DNA of 64,000 bases from Liolophura sinensis (lineage: Eukaryota > Mollusca > Polyplacophora > Chitonida > Chitonidae): NCBI RefSeq assembly GCF_032854445.1, contig NC_088306.1, positions 5,967,145 through 6,031,144 on the forward strand. Reading direction: 5' to 3'. Position numbers and translations under genes: made by a program. Shown here piece by piece: positions 35,641-47,520 of this stretch (within the stretch, counting starts at the first letter, position 1; every line of letters starts with the position of its first letter). The notes below the pieces were generated by a model that saw nothing but the letters and a program-made list of their open reading frames with translations, did not search any database and had not been told where the DNA came from.

Positions 35641-36340
35641 GTTGGAGACGGTGCAAACGTGTCTGGTGTCAAAACCAAGCAAGGACATGGGTCTAAGTCA
35701 CACGTCCCATTACAGAGAGACAAATCCACCGAATGCCGTGAATGTGCAGCTTCGGCGAGAAACTCGAGGAATGTCACATATTTGTATAAATGCAGCCTCG
35801 TGTAATTTATACCCCGTCAAACAAATACGCAGAACAGGCCGTTTCGTTATCGATGTAGACCAGCTCTGGATCTGCCTGATACCATGCAAGGGAAGAAGTA
35901 TGAAACGCTTGGATTTTATTTCTTAATAAGTAATAAGTTGTTTTGATTGTGGTCTAAAATACAGAAGTACACAAAAGTTTTCTTGGGGCATAAAAATGGC
36001 CCTAAACAGTTAAATGGCTAGCTTTCCTAGGTCCTCAACAATAGACAGGATATGCAGTAGCCTGCTGTGGTGACGTCAGTGGTGATAGCTGTCAAAAAAC
36101 TTTTGTTGACTAGGGGGGGGGGGGGGGGCGGTGGAGAATATAGCAAAATATATAGCATGTAGCTTGGGCTATTCGAGCCCTAGGTTTAAGCAAGCCTACT
36201 TTGTAGGTCATAGGCCTACATGTATATATAAGCAAAGGAGACTTAGAAAGCTTATGAAGAGCTATACTACTATACAGGATTTAATACTGGTTGTACATAC
36301 GTTTAAAATGTAGTTGTGAAAAACAGGCGGTTGTGTCCTA
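35641..36340. other. No gene recognised; G16 run and CRE palindrome
   Basis: A run of 16 G lies at 36113-36128, and TGACGTCA at 36071-36078. A 94-codon plus-strand frame at 35642-35926 begins in the 27-bp array and shows no recognisable domain. Confidence 0.45.
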
Positions 36341-37750
36341 GATTTTACCTTCGCTTTCAACGCACACGCTAAGTTGCTCTTGTTTAGCACCAATAATGTT
36401 ATGCTGTCGATTTGGACCGCTGCTTATTACTGCTGTATGTAACACACCGTTGTATAGATAGAGGATCTCCAACGGACCTCTATACTGGAGTAAAAAAAAA
36501 TCGTTTGTTTCTCACCAGAGGCTTGAAGCAAACGCAATGTTTTATCTCTCGTTACTACTGGGTCACAAGTTGGAAAATCTCTTGACCCCTTACATGGAAA
36601 ATAGGAAAATAACAAAATTATGCCTCCAAATCAGCGAGATTATTATGTCTTGTCACTTGTTTACAGAAGCGCGGAGTAATTTCATTCGTCCTTAGACTAA
36701 AGCGCAACATTTCTGCGCAGGGTGAAATATACGCCACACAAACGGGTTCAACAGACCTGCCTTTACTGATCAAAATTTGGGTGAATTTTTTTACATTATC
36801 ATCTTCACAATTGGCAGATAATTGTTTTCATTTTACGAACATGAATGTTAAAGGAGGACTTCGAGGGGTCACGGGAAAACCATTGACGACAGGCGCGCGT
36901 AGCTTGCATGTCTGCATATGTGAGAACGCCGGCTGAAATGCGCCTAACACATTAGACAACATTCAAAAGCTTTTGCGGCAGCATCAGTTTTACGTAACAA
37001 TTAGAGATGAAAATGATATAGGAATTTCCAGAGCATCTATGGCTATACACTTAACATATCTTGGACGTTTGCACTCCATGCAAGTGACGAATGGAGTAAA
37101 AAAAAAAAAAAAAGTATCTCGGCCCGAGAGTAGCTCTTGATTGGCTGATCTTTTCAATAAACTGTTGTGAGCCAATCAAGTAGCGCTCAACCTTTGTTGA
37201 CGAAAGATGGAATACGATATTAATCCCACCCCCTTTATCCCATGTTCTGGGTCAGATTTATGGGATAAAAAAAGATTATCACACTTCCCTTGTACTACAT
37301 GTACATGTGGATTTCATCTGGGCGTTTTACGCACATGCCCTTGTATAGAAGGATCTTGTACAGAAGTTAACGTCCACTATTATGTCGTCGATTTAAACCT
37401 CTAGGTAGTGCGCTCTTGTAGTTAAAGAAGTGGTTATATAGGAAAGGTTTTATAACACCTCACGTATGTCTTACATATAGGTTTTACCTTCCGCTTTTTT
37501 CGCACATGCAGAGGCTCTTGTATAGAAATGTTCGCCCTAACTATTGTTATGTTGTCGATTTATACAGCTGCTTAGTATGCACATGTAAATATTTTAAATG
37601 GACATGGTCATTTGTCACACTTATGTCATAGGTTTATACCTTCGCTTATCACGCACATCTACATAATGCCTTGTATAGAATTATATTGTGCATATTTATG
37701 TAAATTGAATCTTGTATAGAAATGACCGTGACGACACTTATGTTGTCGGA
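36341..37750. repeat. Four dispersed diverged copies of a ~100-200-bp repeat
   Basis: Around 36343, 37310, 37480 and 37640 there recur ACCTTCGCTT or TTCCGCTTTT, then CGCACATGC-like, CTTGTATAGAA and TATGTTGTCGATTTA. Spacing is irregular. An A15 run lies near 37099. No gene is seen. Confidence 0.5.
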
Positions 37751-38059
37751 AGCTGACGTAAGTTATTATCATAGCACATTAACATGTGATATTCCAAAGG
37801 CATAAGCTTACGCCTTCCTTAAAAAGGCTTTTAGAAAAGAAAAAAAATGCATATGACTGCCTTTTTAGGGAACTGCAGTTTTATTAATAAAATATACAAA
37901 TATTTTTCCTTTGTTGCTTAGTTATCACAGAGTAACTTTTTACGTTTTAGGAATAAGAAGACAGCTGCAGCTTTAACGCATCAGGTTTATGCCACAGACC
38001 TAGAGGGGAGGAGGGATAGGGTGGCTCTGTTAGTACACATATAGGTAGCTGTTTCAATT

Positions 38060-38270
38060 TATATTACCCAGCGAGACACTCTGATGCCTTCCACCAACGA
38101 GGTCGTTCTGAGTTCATGCTTGTCTCCCCTAAGTACTAATGAAGGTCCGACTCTGCCTGGTTTCCTCCCACCATAATGTTGTCTGTCATCATGTAAGTGA
38201 AATATTCTTGAGTACAGCGTAAAAGACCAATCAAATGAAATCAAATGTAAAATCAAATGGCCAGGTACGC
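38060..38270 (+). mobile_element. SINE with diverged middle
   Basis: Head-like CGAGGTCGTTCTGAGTTCATG, then GGTTTCCTCCCACCATAATG, AATATTCTTGAGTACAGCGT and a CAAATGAAATCAAAT tail. Confidence 0.75.
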
Positions 38271-38576
38271 AACATGTACCTGGCCATACTGACGATACAC
38301 CATCCAGACACTGACACCACGGATAATGTCACATCCAGTCAATAGTACACGGACACCAAATCCAGTCACAGTGAGACATGATGCCTCATTCTTTCATGAG
38401 AAATACTATAAAATATCACCAGACGCATTATACTGAAAACATCAGGATTTTTGATCCATCAGCAAAATTGGGCAGCACGGGCAAACCAGCGTCGAAAAAA
38501 CTACAGAACATACAAGAAGCCAAGAAGCCCCAGTGGTCCACAGTAGAATTTAGGCTTTCACTGGATAAGTAAACCT

Positions 38577-38875
38577 CAGATTGGGGCTGGCGCGTGCAAA
38601 CATCTGACTGGGTCTGGCGCCTGCAAACATCAGGTACGATAGGTTGGGGTGGATGCGTGAATATATCAACCTGGAGGGTACAAAACATAAGATTGGGGTT
38701 AGCCTGTGCCCACGTTCGGTTGGGGCTGGCGCGTGCACATATCAGGTTGGCCCGTACACACAGGAGGTTGGCCCGAACACACATCTTTGGGGCAGGCATG
38801 TACCTGTACACATCTGGCCGACGCTGGCACCTGCACACATCAGGCTGTCTCGAATACACCTCACGCTAGCTCACA
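38577..38875. repeat. ~32-bp diverged tandem repeat
   Basis: Eight or nine copies of units like GGTTGGGGCTGGCGCGTGCA plus CACATCA; variable length, so frames on both strands are incidental. Confidence 0.75.
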
Positions 38876-38939
38876 CTATATGCATGGATCTGCAAGAAAA
38901 CAAAGTTTGTTTCAATAGTTCACTGGCATCGTAACATGC

Positions 38940-40790
38940 TTTAAAGACCCAACACATACGGACAGTATTCCAAACCACAAACAGAGCACTGTTCAAGTCT
39001 GCATCAACCTTCTCAAAACGATTTTTTTTTTTTTGATTGGTGTTTTACGTCGTACTCAAGAATATTTCACTTATATGACGGCGGCCAGCATTATGGTGGG
39101 TGGAAACCAGGCAGAGCCCGGGGGAAACCCACAACCATCCGCAGGTTACTGGCAGACCTTCCCATGTACGGCCGGAGAGGAAGCCAGCATGAGCTGGACT
39201 TGAACTCACACCGACCGCATTGGTGAGAGACTCTTGGGTCATTACGCTGCGCTAGCGCGCTAGCCAACTGAGCCATGGAGGCCCCTCCTTCTCAAACGAA
39301 ACCACACAGGAAACCACATGGGAGTTAGGGCAGTAGTCCAGATCACAGGACAACACTGCTCCTGTGTAACTCAATCTTCCCAAAAAGGAAACCGCATGGA
39401 AGTAAGGGTAGTATTTCAGGTCACAGGACAGAACTGCTCCTGTGTCACTCAACCTTCTCAAACAGGAAACCACGGGGGAGTTAGGCCAGTATTCCAGATC
39501 ACAGGTCAGGAAAGCTCCCATGTCACTCTACCTTTTCCAATAGGAAACCACAGGGAAGTTAGGGCAGTATTCCAGATCACAGGACAGCACTGTTCAAACA
39601 GAAAACCACAGGGGAGTTAGGCCAGTATTCCAGATCACAAGACAGCACTGATCCTGTGTCATTCAATCTTCCCGAACAGGAAACCACAGGGGAATTAGGG
39701 CAGTATTCCAGATCACAGGTCAGCACTGCTCCTGAGTCAACCTTTCCAAAACAGGAAACCACAGAGGTCAGGGTAGTACTGCAGATCAAAGAGCAGCAAT
39801 GCTCCTGTGTCAACCTTCCAAACAGAAAACCACAGAGGAGTCAAGGTAGTACTGCAGATCAAAGAGCAGCACTGCTTTTGTGTCACTCAATCTTCCCAAA
39901 CAGAAAACCATAGAGGAGTCAAGGTAGTACTGCAGATCAAAGAGCAGCACTGCTTCTGTGTCACTCAATCTTTCCAAACACATAACAACAGAGGAGTCAA
40001 GGTAGTACTGCAGATAAAAGAGCAGCAATGCTCCTGTGTCAACTTTCCAAAACAGGAAACCACAGAGGAGTCAGGGTAGTACTGCAGATCAAAGAGCAGC
40101 ACTGCTCCTGTGTTAACCTTCCCAAAGAGAAAAACACAGAGGAGTCAAGGTAGTACTGCAGATCAAAGAGCAGCACTGCTTCTGTGTCACTCAATCTTCC
40201 CAAACACAAAACAGAGGAGTCAGGGTAGTACTGCAGATCAAAGAGCAGCAATGCTCCTGGGTCAACTTTCCAAAACAGGAAACCACAGGGGGGGTCAGGG
40301 TAGTACTGCAGATCAAAGAGCAGCACTGCTCCTAGGTCAACCTTCCCAAACAGGAAACCAGAGGAGTCAAGGTAGTACTGCATATCAAAGAGCAGCACTG
40401 CTTCTGTGTCACTCAATCTTCCCAAACACAAAACAACAGAGGAGTCAGGGTAGTACTGCAGATCAAAGAGCAGCAATGCTCCTGTGTCAACTTTCCAAAA
40501 CAGGAAACCAGGGAGGAGTCAGGGTAGCACTGCAGATCAAAGAGCAGCAATGCTCCTGTGTCAACCTTCCCAAACAGAAAACCACAAAGGAATCAGGGTA
40601 GTACTGCAGATCAAAGAGCAGCACTGCTCCTATGTCAACCTTCCCAAACAGGAAACCACAGAGGAGTCAGGGTAGTACTGCAGATCAAAGAGCAGCACTG
40701 CTCCTGTGTCAACCTTCCCAAACAGGAAACCACAGAGGCCCTACTGCAGTATTTCAGATCACAGGACAGCACTGCCCCCATGTCAACTTG
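38940..40790. repeat. 74-82-bp tandem array, interrupted by a SINE
   Basis: About 20 copies with GTAGTACTGCAGATCAAAGA, GCAGCACTGCTCCTGTGTCA and ACCTTCCCAAACAGGAAACC (starts at 40621 and 40695). The left part is an older subtype (GCAGTATTCCAGATCACAGG). A first unit begins before the SINE at 39022-39286, so the array was already there when it inserted. Confidence 0.92.
39022..39286 (-). mobile_element. tRNA-derived SINE, full length with target-site duplication
   Basis: Complete reverse-strand copy from a T-rich tail to the head CAACTGAGCCATGGAGGCC. Flanks CCTTCTCAAAACGA (39008-39021) and CCTTCTCAAACGA (39287-39299) form a target-site duplication made from the array unit. Confidence 0.93.
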
Positions 40791-41088
40791 GTTGAGAGAT
40801 GGTCCCACTGTGAGCAGCAGATGTATGGGTCAGTTATCTTGTATTTGGAACCCTATTTTGATGGCCACGGTGTACGCATACTAGCCAATATAGCCTCACT
40901 GGTTAACTACACACCTGTTTTAGCTCATCTTGAATCACGGACACTCCTGTGATGTTTTATGTACCATTAGAAATCTTGTTATAAGTGATCATTAAGTGAC
41001 CATGGACATGCTAACCTGTGTTGTACAGTGTACTTGTCCACTCTGCATGGAAGTGCTAATGGTACATGTGTTTTACATGTATATCAGA
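40791..41088. other. Short unique spacer between arrays
   Basis: No repeat or exon recognised. Confidence 0.4.
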
Positions 41089-41810
41089 TTAGCGGGCAAG
41101 GGGATGATGAAGCTGCAGGACTTCGTCCTCCAGGGCAGGTACTTGGAAGTTCTGGCTACCAGGATGAAGTCTGACATCTAAGCAGCAGACAGTGAGGAGC
41201 TGTAGCTGCAGGATTTCGTCATCCAGGTCAGGTACTTGGAAGTTCTGGCTACTAGGATGAAGTCTGACATCTAAGCAGCAGACAGTGAGGAGCTGTAGCT
41301 GCAGGATTTCGTCATCCAGGTCAGGTACTTGGAAGTTCTGGCTACCAGGATGAAGTTTGACATCTAAACAGCAGACAGTGAGGAGCTCAAGCTGCACTAT
41401 TTCGTCATCCATGTCAGGTACTTGGAAGTTCTGGCTACCAGGATGAAGTTTGACATCTAAGCAGCAGACAGTGAGGAGCTCAAGCTGCACAATTTCGTCA
41501 TCCAGGTCAGGTACTTGGAAGTTCTGGCTACTAGGATGAAGTCTGACATCTAAGCAGCAGACAGTGAGGAGCTGTAGCTGCAGGATTTCGTCATCCAGGT
41601 CAGGTACTTGGAAGTTCTGGCTACTAGGATGAAATCTGACATCTAAGCAGCAGACAGTGAGGAGCTGTAGCTGCAGGATTTCATCATCCAGGTCAGGTAC
41701 TTGGAAGTTCTGGAAACCAGGATGAAGTTTGACATCTAAGTAGCAGACAGTGAGGAGCTGAAGATGCAGGACTTCATCATCCAGGTCAGGTAATTCAATA
41801 CTACACAGGT
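41089..41810. repeat. 93-bp tandem array
   Basis: About eight copies of a unit with ATCCAGGTCAGGTACTTGGA, AGTTCTGGCTAC and CTAAGCAGCAGACAGTGAGG (starts at 41221 and 41314). The minus strand is open for 253 codons as a 31-residue repeat (PDLDDEILQLQLLTVCCLDV, then RLHPSSQNFQV). I found no splice link to neighbouring coding sequence. Confidence 0.92.
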
Positions 41811-42035
41811 TGTGAACCACACAACACAGCACCTGTAACACAGAAAACATCTCCTAGTCACAAAGAACTACCAATCAGATTTTAATAAAACTTAGCAACC
41901 CTAAATCCTGTTAATCAGTACCTGGACCCAATACAGGGTGATGGCCGTGTGATAAAGACTCTTATCTTTCAATCTTTAAAACGAACATGGTTCATGTTCA
42001 AATGTGAGCTTGGAACATGAAATTTCTATTACATG

Positions 42036-42278
42036 TACTGTTTGGGGGCCTCTCTTGCTGTGGTGGTTAGCATGCCAGCACAATGCAATGACCCAGGAGC
42101 CTCTCACCAATGAAGTCGCTGTGAGTTCAAGTACAGCCGTACGTGGGAAGATCTGCCAGCAACCTGCTGATTGTCGTGGGTTTCCAAAACCTGTTTTCTC
42201 TCATCATAATGCTGACTGTCGTCGTACAAGTTAAATATAGTTGAGTATGGCGTAAACCACCATTCAAATAAATGAAGT
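42036..42278 (+). mobile_element. tRNA-derived SINE
   Basis: Head GGGGGCCTCTCTTGCTGTGG and TGGTTAGCATGCC, B box GTGAGTTCAAGTAC, body GTACGTGGGAAGATCTGCCA, and 3' end TTGAGTATGGCGTAA with a CAAATAAATGA tail. The central part is shortened. Confidence 0.88.
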
Positions 42279-42480
42279 ACTGTCTATAGGGTCTGTGTCA
42301 CTGTGTGTAGACACGTACAGGGCGAACCATACTCATGCAAACTCACCCCTCTGACCAAAAAAATAATTAGTGGTACAGTTAGGCATTACTATGTACATTT
42401 TAAAAGTGTCTACTAAAAAGATCTAGGAGTCCCAGAAACTTTCCTTACTCATTGTAGGAGGACTTGATTACATAATGATA

Positions 42481-42590
42481 GGAATGCACCCCACATCAGA
42501 ATGGAATGCACCCCACATCAGAATGGAATGCACCCCACATCAGAATGGAATGCACCCCACATCAGAATGGAATGCACCCCACATCAGAAT
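42481..42590. repeat. 22-bp array, five identical copies
   Basis: Five exact consecutive copies of GGAATGCACCCCACATCAGA followed by AT, then a broken sixth (GGCATGCC). No substitutions, so recent or actively homogenised. Confidence 0.97.
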
Positions 42591-42864
42591 GGCATGCCAA
42601 TTGTAAAAAATTGACCCAGCACTTGTAAATATAACAAACAAAAAAAATTATTTTGGAGTACAAATTGTAGACGCTGTGCACATTTTGAAAGTGTCTACAA
42701 TAAAATCTGTGTGTTTCAGAGGCTTCTCAAAATGATTACACAAAATATACACTCAGTGTCAGTTGATTTAACAGATGCCTGTGATTCCAAAAAGGCTACA
42801 ATGATGGGTACATATTCAAGATGTGATCAACCAATTCAGTATATCTTCTAACGAGCTGACCTCT
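42591..42864. other. No gene recognised
   Basis: AT-rich unique spacer. Confidence 0.4.
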
Positions 42865-43112
42865 TAGAAAAACGTATTTATCTATTTGATACTTAATATT
42901 TCACTTATACGACGACGGCCAGCATTATGGTGGGAGGAAATCGGGTAGCGACCCAGGTAAATCCACGACCGTCTGCAAACTGCTGCTAGACCTTCCCATG
43001 AGAGGAAGCCAGCATGAGCTGGACATGAGCTCACAGCAACAGCATAGGTGAGAGGCTCCTGGGTCATTGCGCCATGCGGCCGTGTAAACCTCCTCAGTCA
43101 CGGAACCTACTT
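42865..43112 (-). mobile_element. tRNA-derived SINE
   Basis: Reverse strand: TATTTCACTTATACGACGAC, CAGCATTATGGTGGGAGGAA, CCAGCATGAGCTGGACATGA and GTGAGAGGCTCCTGGGTCAT, to a shortened head. Confidence 0.88.
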
Positions 43113-43639
43113 TAGCACCATCATAGAAAGATCCTTGAGTATAACAAACAACAGTAATCAATTAACATGCAGAGGGTGTAGCAAATTATTACTGGGTACC
43201 ACTTAAATATAGTGGAATACCACGTGGCCATAATACCAGCGAACAATTCGATCAAATAAATACTATCCTACAAAATTCTTTGTAATGTTAGCTTGAAAAA
43301 GACAGGATTGTAAACAGAAGACTGTTGTTTCTACCTTTTGTGATGACAGTCAACCAAAGCTATGTAAGCTAACAATTCAGTTACATGATGAAAGGCAAGT
43401 TTTGCCTTCCAAAATTTGAATTTCTGAAACAAGAATTTCTGTTTAGTTTTAACATGTACACTGTACATTAGCAATTGCCTCACGAACAGACACATTATAG
43501 GAAGTACATGTATACTCTTCAATTCCATTGTTTTTTTAGTCAGGTGCCTCTGGGCACAATCTCATTGGTCAAGGGATTGGGATGACACACTGTATCCTGT
43601 TATACACATATTCTGTTCAAGCTTTAAGCTTGAGTAGAA
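43113..43639. other. No gene recognised
   Basis: Unique AT-rich sequence. Confidence 0.4.
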
Positions 43640-44850
43640 AAGAACTTCTGTTGTACCAACTTGTGGTTGGTGACATGCACCCTGACTTCTGGTTGGTGAC
43701 ATGTACCCTGACTTGTGGTTGGTGACGTGCACCCTGACTTCTGGTTGGTGACATGTACCCTGACTTCTGGTTGGTGATATGTACCCTGACTTCTGGTTGG
43801 TGACATGTACCCTGACTTCTGGTTGATGACATGTACCCTGACTTCTGGATGGTGACATGCACCCTGACTTCTGGTTGGTGACATGCACCCTGACTTTTGG
43901 TTGGTGACATGCACCAACTGGTTGGTGACATGTACCCTGACTTCTGGTTGGTGACATGTACCCTGACTTCTGGTTGGTGACATGTACCCTGACTTCCCTT
44001 TGGTGACATGTACCCTGACTTCCCGTTGGTGACATGTACCCTGACTTTGGGTTGGTGACATGCACCCAGACTTCCCATTGGTGACATGCACCCTGACTTC
44101 TGGTTGGTGACATAACTTCTGGTTGGTGACAAGTACCAACTTCTGGTTGGTGACATGGACCGACTTCTAGTTGGTGACATGCACCGACTTCTGGTTGGTG
44201 ACATGCACTGACTTCTGGTTGGTGACATGCACTGACTTCTGGTTGGTGACATGCACGCTGATTTCTGGTTGGTGACATGCACGCTGACTTCTGGTTGGTG
44301 ACATGCATGCTGACTTCTGGTTGGTGACATGCACCTTGACTTCTGGTTGGTGACATGTACCAACTTCTGGTTGGTGACATGTACCCTGACTTCTGGTTGG
44401 TGACATGCACCCTGACTTCTGGTTGGTGACATGCACCCTGACTTCTGGTTGGTGACATGCACCCTGACTTCTGGTTGGTGACATGCACCAACTGGTTGGT
44501 GACATGTACCCTGAAATATGGTTGGTGACATGCACCCTGACTTCTGGTTGGTGACATGTACCTTAACTGCTGGTTGGTGACATGTACCCTGACCTCTGGT
44601 TGGTGACATGTACCCTGAAATATGGTTGGTGACATGCACCGACTACTGGTTGGTGACATAACTTCTGGTTGGTGACAAGTACCAACTTCTGGTTGGTGAC
44701 ATGCACCGACTTCTGGTTGGTGACATGCACCGACTTCTGGTTGGTGACATGGACCGACTTCTGGTTGGTGACATGCACGCTGACTTCCCGTTCGTGACGT
44801 ACCAACTTCCGGTTAGTGACATGTACCGACTTCTGGTTGGTAACATGTCT
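43640..44850. repeat. 26-bp tandem array with 24- and 16-bp variants
   Basis: Nearly 50 copies of CTTCTGGTTGGTGACATG plus a variable spacer (CACCCTGA, TACCCTGA, CACTGA, CACCGA). GGTTGGTGAC lies at 43691 and 43717. All three minus-strand frames are partly open (up to 365 codons), which is typical of array by-products. Confidence 0.95.
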
Positions 44851-45498
44851 CAACTACTTACTGAACATTCACAAAACTGTCAATTAACTCACCAACGCTT
44901 CAAAAGAATAAGGTTAAAATCTCCCAAGGTATAAAGATGAAGTCCATCTCTTCCCTCCTCAGCAGCCTTCAATCAATCACCTAGAAGGGAGACAGAGAAG
45001 AATTCAGTCAAATGGTGGTTATATACTGCATATAAACATTCTTTAAGATATCAAAATATCAAATCTAAACAAATTGTAATCATGTACAAGAAAACAAAAT
45101 AACATACTATCAGCAACTCAGCTGATTTTAATAATTACATGTACCCAATACAAAAACTACCACTGCTTGAAACACACTGGACAAATCTACATGTAACTGA
45201 CCAAAGGCTACATCGGAGCTGTCCTACAGTAGAAGAATCTGATCCTCAGAACAAGGCATCAGTAGGCACTAAAACTTCCCGACAGAATTAAGCACTTCTC
45301 TGACCACTGATTCACAACATATAAGTACTACCACACCAGAACACATGCACCCAGGACACCCAGTAAAGCTGGGTGTGTCAAATGATAATTGTTCCTGTTA
45401 AAACATTAGCGTCAGCAATAAACTATTGGAAATGGAAATAACTGAAAAGAGAGGTTAGTAATGTTAATGAAATATCTGGGAAATGGCATTTAGAAGCT
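44851..45498. other. No gene recognised
   Basis: Unique sequence downstream of gene D; no supported exon. Confidence 0.4.
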
Positions 45499-45588
45499 AC
45501 TATTTCTTTACTTCATTGATGTTTTACGCTGTACTCCAGAATATTTCACTTATTCGAAGGTGGCCAGCATTATAGTGTTGAAGCTACT
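45499..45588 (-). mobile_element. SINE 3' fragment
   Basis: TTGATGTTTTACGCTGTACT and TATTCGAAGGTGGCCAGCAT, truncated. Confidence 0.75.
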
Positions 45589-45954
45589 ATTATATAGAGT
45601 ACTAAATGTACTGACTTAACTTAAATTCCGTATGCAGGTACATGTATTATCAATAAACTATCTAGTATACAGCTCAAGTAGCTTCCTCCCATTAGCTGAT
45701 GTCCCTACTGTCAATTAGGACTTTAACAATGAAAACAACTAAATACAATTCAGTGGATATTGGGTATATATAAGTACTGACAAAAGTAGTGATAAGTAGT
45801 GAGAAAAAAACAATGTAACCTGAAAAGCGATACTTAGACAGTTGAACATAACCAACAACAAAAAAACAAATCTAGTGAAGAGAAGAAAAACTGAACACCC
45901 TCAAGGCTGATATGGCTTTGAAGACAGTGGTGAACATAGCTTGTTTATGTGACC

Positions 45955-46135
45955 CTAATACTCTGCTACTCCCAGGTGATACTGTGCTTGGTCTTGAAGC
46001 TGCGAATCCGTTACTATGACGATGTTGCTAAAAGAAGTCAGCAGCTTCATCATATTCTCATCTGTGGCAAACAATTTTTTTTTTGTCGCTGACTGGATTT
46101 CTTCGCTCGTAAGTCCTATGTCAAATGTTCCAAAG
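45955..46135 (-). CDS. Gene D: probable terminal exon of an unrecognised gene
   Basis: A minus-strand frame of 59 residues ending in TAG is preceded by a good acceptor (pyrimidine-rich CTCTCGTTTAG ending at 46136). It reads FGTFDIGLTSEEIQ, then KKKLFATDENMMKLL, then FSNIVIVTDSQLQDQAQYHL and GVAEY. Balanced composition, helix/strand-like alternation and absence of tandem repetition set it apart from the array frames around it. It starts in phase 2 (one base completes a codon). The open frame extends to an ATG at 46170, so a short 71-residue protein is an alternative. An AAAAAAAAAA run in the coding strand encodes KKK. I could not place upstream exons with confidence; an ATG-to-GTAAAT segment near 46350-46400 has the wrong phase. 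Family not recognised. Confidence 0.4.
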
Positions 46136-46170
46136 CTAAACGAGAGATCAAGAAAACTGTCTATATACAT

Positions 46171-46809
46171 AAAGCCACATCATAGTTACTACCTAGTTTA
46201 TTAAAACTGATTAGAAAATTAGGCACTGAATCAGTGAAATTTTCATTCATTTCCTAACAGGCTAGATTAAAAACGGTTTAAAAGCGAAATAATGCTATTG
46301 TATTTCGTTCAACGTTTTCATTGAGCTTTACCATTGCATTTACCTCCATTCCGTCAGCCAATGGTGAACTTGGGCATAGACACGGCATGAGACTGGACTG
46401 GAAATCCTCAAGTGTAATTCGTTACTTGAATGCTCTCGTCCGAGATATACTGTTCTGACACCTTTTGATGAAATGTCGTTGCTTGCATTTGGATAGATGT
46501 CAACTTGCTACCATGTAAGCTCAGAATATGCATTACTTCAGACAGAGATGCTGTGTTACACAGTGTTGTTGTTTACACACAATACCTGTCATGCAAGTTA
46601 AATCCACGGTTATCCTCAATCTGTTTAGGTCTTTAATACAGCTCCTGTTGAAGGGAAGTAACTCTGCAGCTCACTAGTTCTCGGAATTGTGCACAGCCGA
46701 CCGCTTTTCAATTTTAAGCTTGTGTTCTGAGCAGTCAAAAACACAAGTCAAGGAATAACCAGCACACCAACAAACAAAAGAACCATTGAAGGTTTGTCAC
46801 AAAATGGAA
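46171..46809. other. No gene firmly recognised; possible 5' part of gene D
   Basis: A minus-strand ATG-to-GTAAAT segment at about 46350-46400 (MPCLCPSSPLADGME) could be a first exon, but its phase does not match the gene D exon. Left unannotated. Confidence 0.3.
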
Positions 46810-47520
46810 ATCATGACTAAGACAATAAATTACAGCGATGAACCAACTTGTTTGAAGGCCTGGATCATGTTACATCGCCGATCTAACATGTAAGAAGAAT
46901 GTTTGAATGCCTGGTCTGCGCTGTTTGACATAGCTGATTTAACATGCTTAAAGGCCTGGGCGACCCTGTTTGACTTCACTGACTTAACTTGCTTGTAGAA
47001 TGTTTGAAGGCCTGGGCTACCTGGGCTGCGCTTGACTTCGATCATTTAACATGTGTGCAGCATTTTTGAAGGCCTTTGTTGCCCTGTTTGACTTTGCTGA
47101 TTTCACATGTTTGAAGGATGCTATATGCCTTTGTTGCCCTGTTTGACTTTGCTGATTTCACATGTTTGAAGGATGCTATATGCCATTGTTGCTCTGTTTG
47201 ACTTCGCTGACTTAACATGATTGCAGCATGTTTGAAAGCCTTTGTTGCCCTGTTTGACTTTGCTGATTTCACTTGTTTGAAGGATGCTATATGCCATTGT
47301 TGCTCTGTTTGACTTCGCTGACTTAATATGATTGCAGCATGTTTGAAAGCCTTTGTTGCCCTCTTTGACTTCACTGATTTAACATGTTTGAATGATGTCT
47401 GAAGGCCTGGGCTGCCCTGTTTGACATCACTTATTTAACATGTTTGAAGACCTGGGCTGCCCTGTTGGACTTCCCTGATTTAACATGTTTGAGGCCATGG
47501 TTGCCCTGTTTGACAGATTT
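46810..47520. repeat. ~45-bp tandem array with ~111-bp higher-order period
   Basis: Units share TTTGAAGGCCTGGGCTGCCC, TGTTTGACTTCGCTGA and TTTAACATG. In the middle, a longer block with GGATGCTATATGCC recurs about every 111 bp (GCAGCATG at 47223 and 47334). Confidence 0.88.

Noticed and set aside
35642-35926. 94-codon frame after the 27-bp array
   Set aside because: No recognisable domain, no splice context and a start in a repeat remnant; left as unannotated sequence.
43562-44853. Minus-strand frames of up to 365 codons in the 26-bp array
   Set aside because: All three frames are partly open and encode the same short repeat shifted; a by-product of variable short units.
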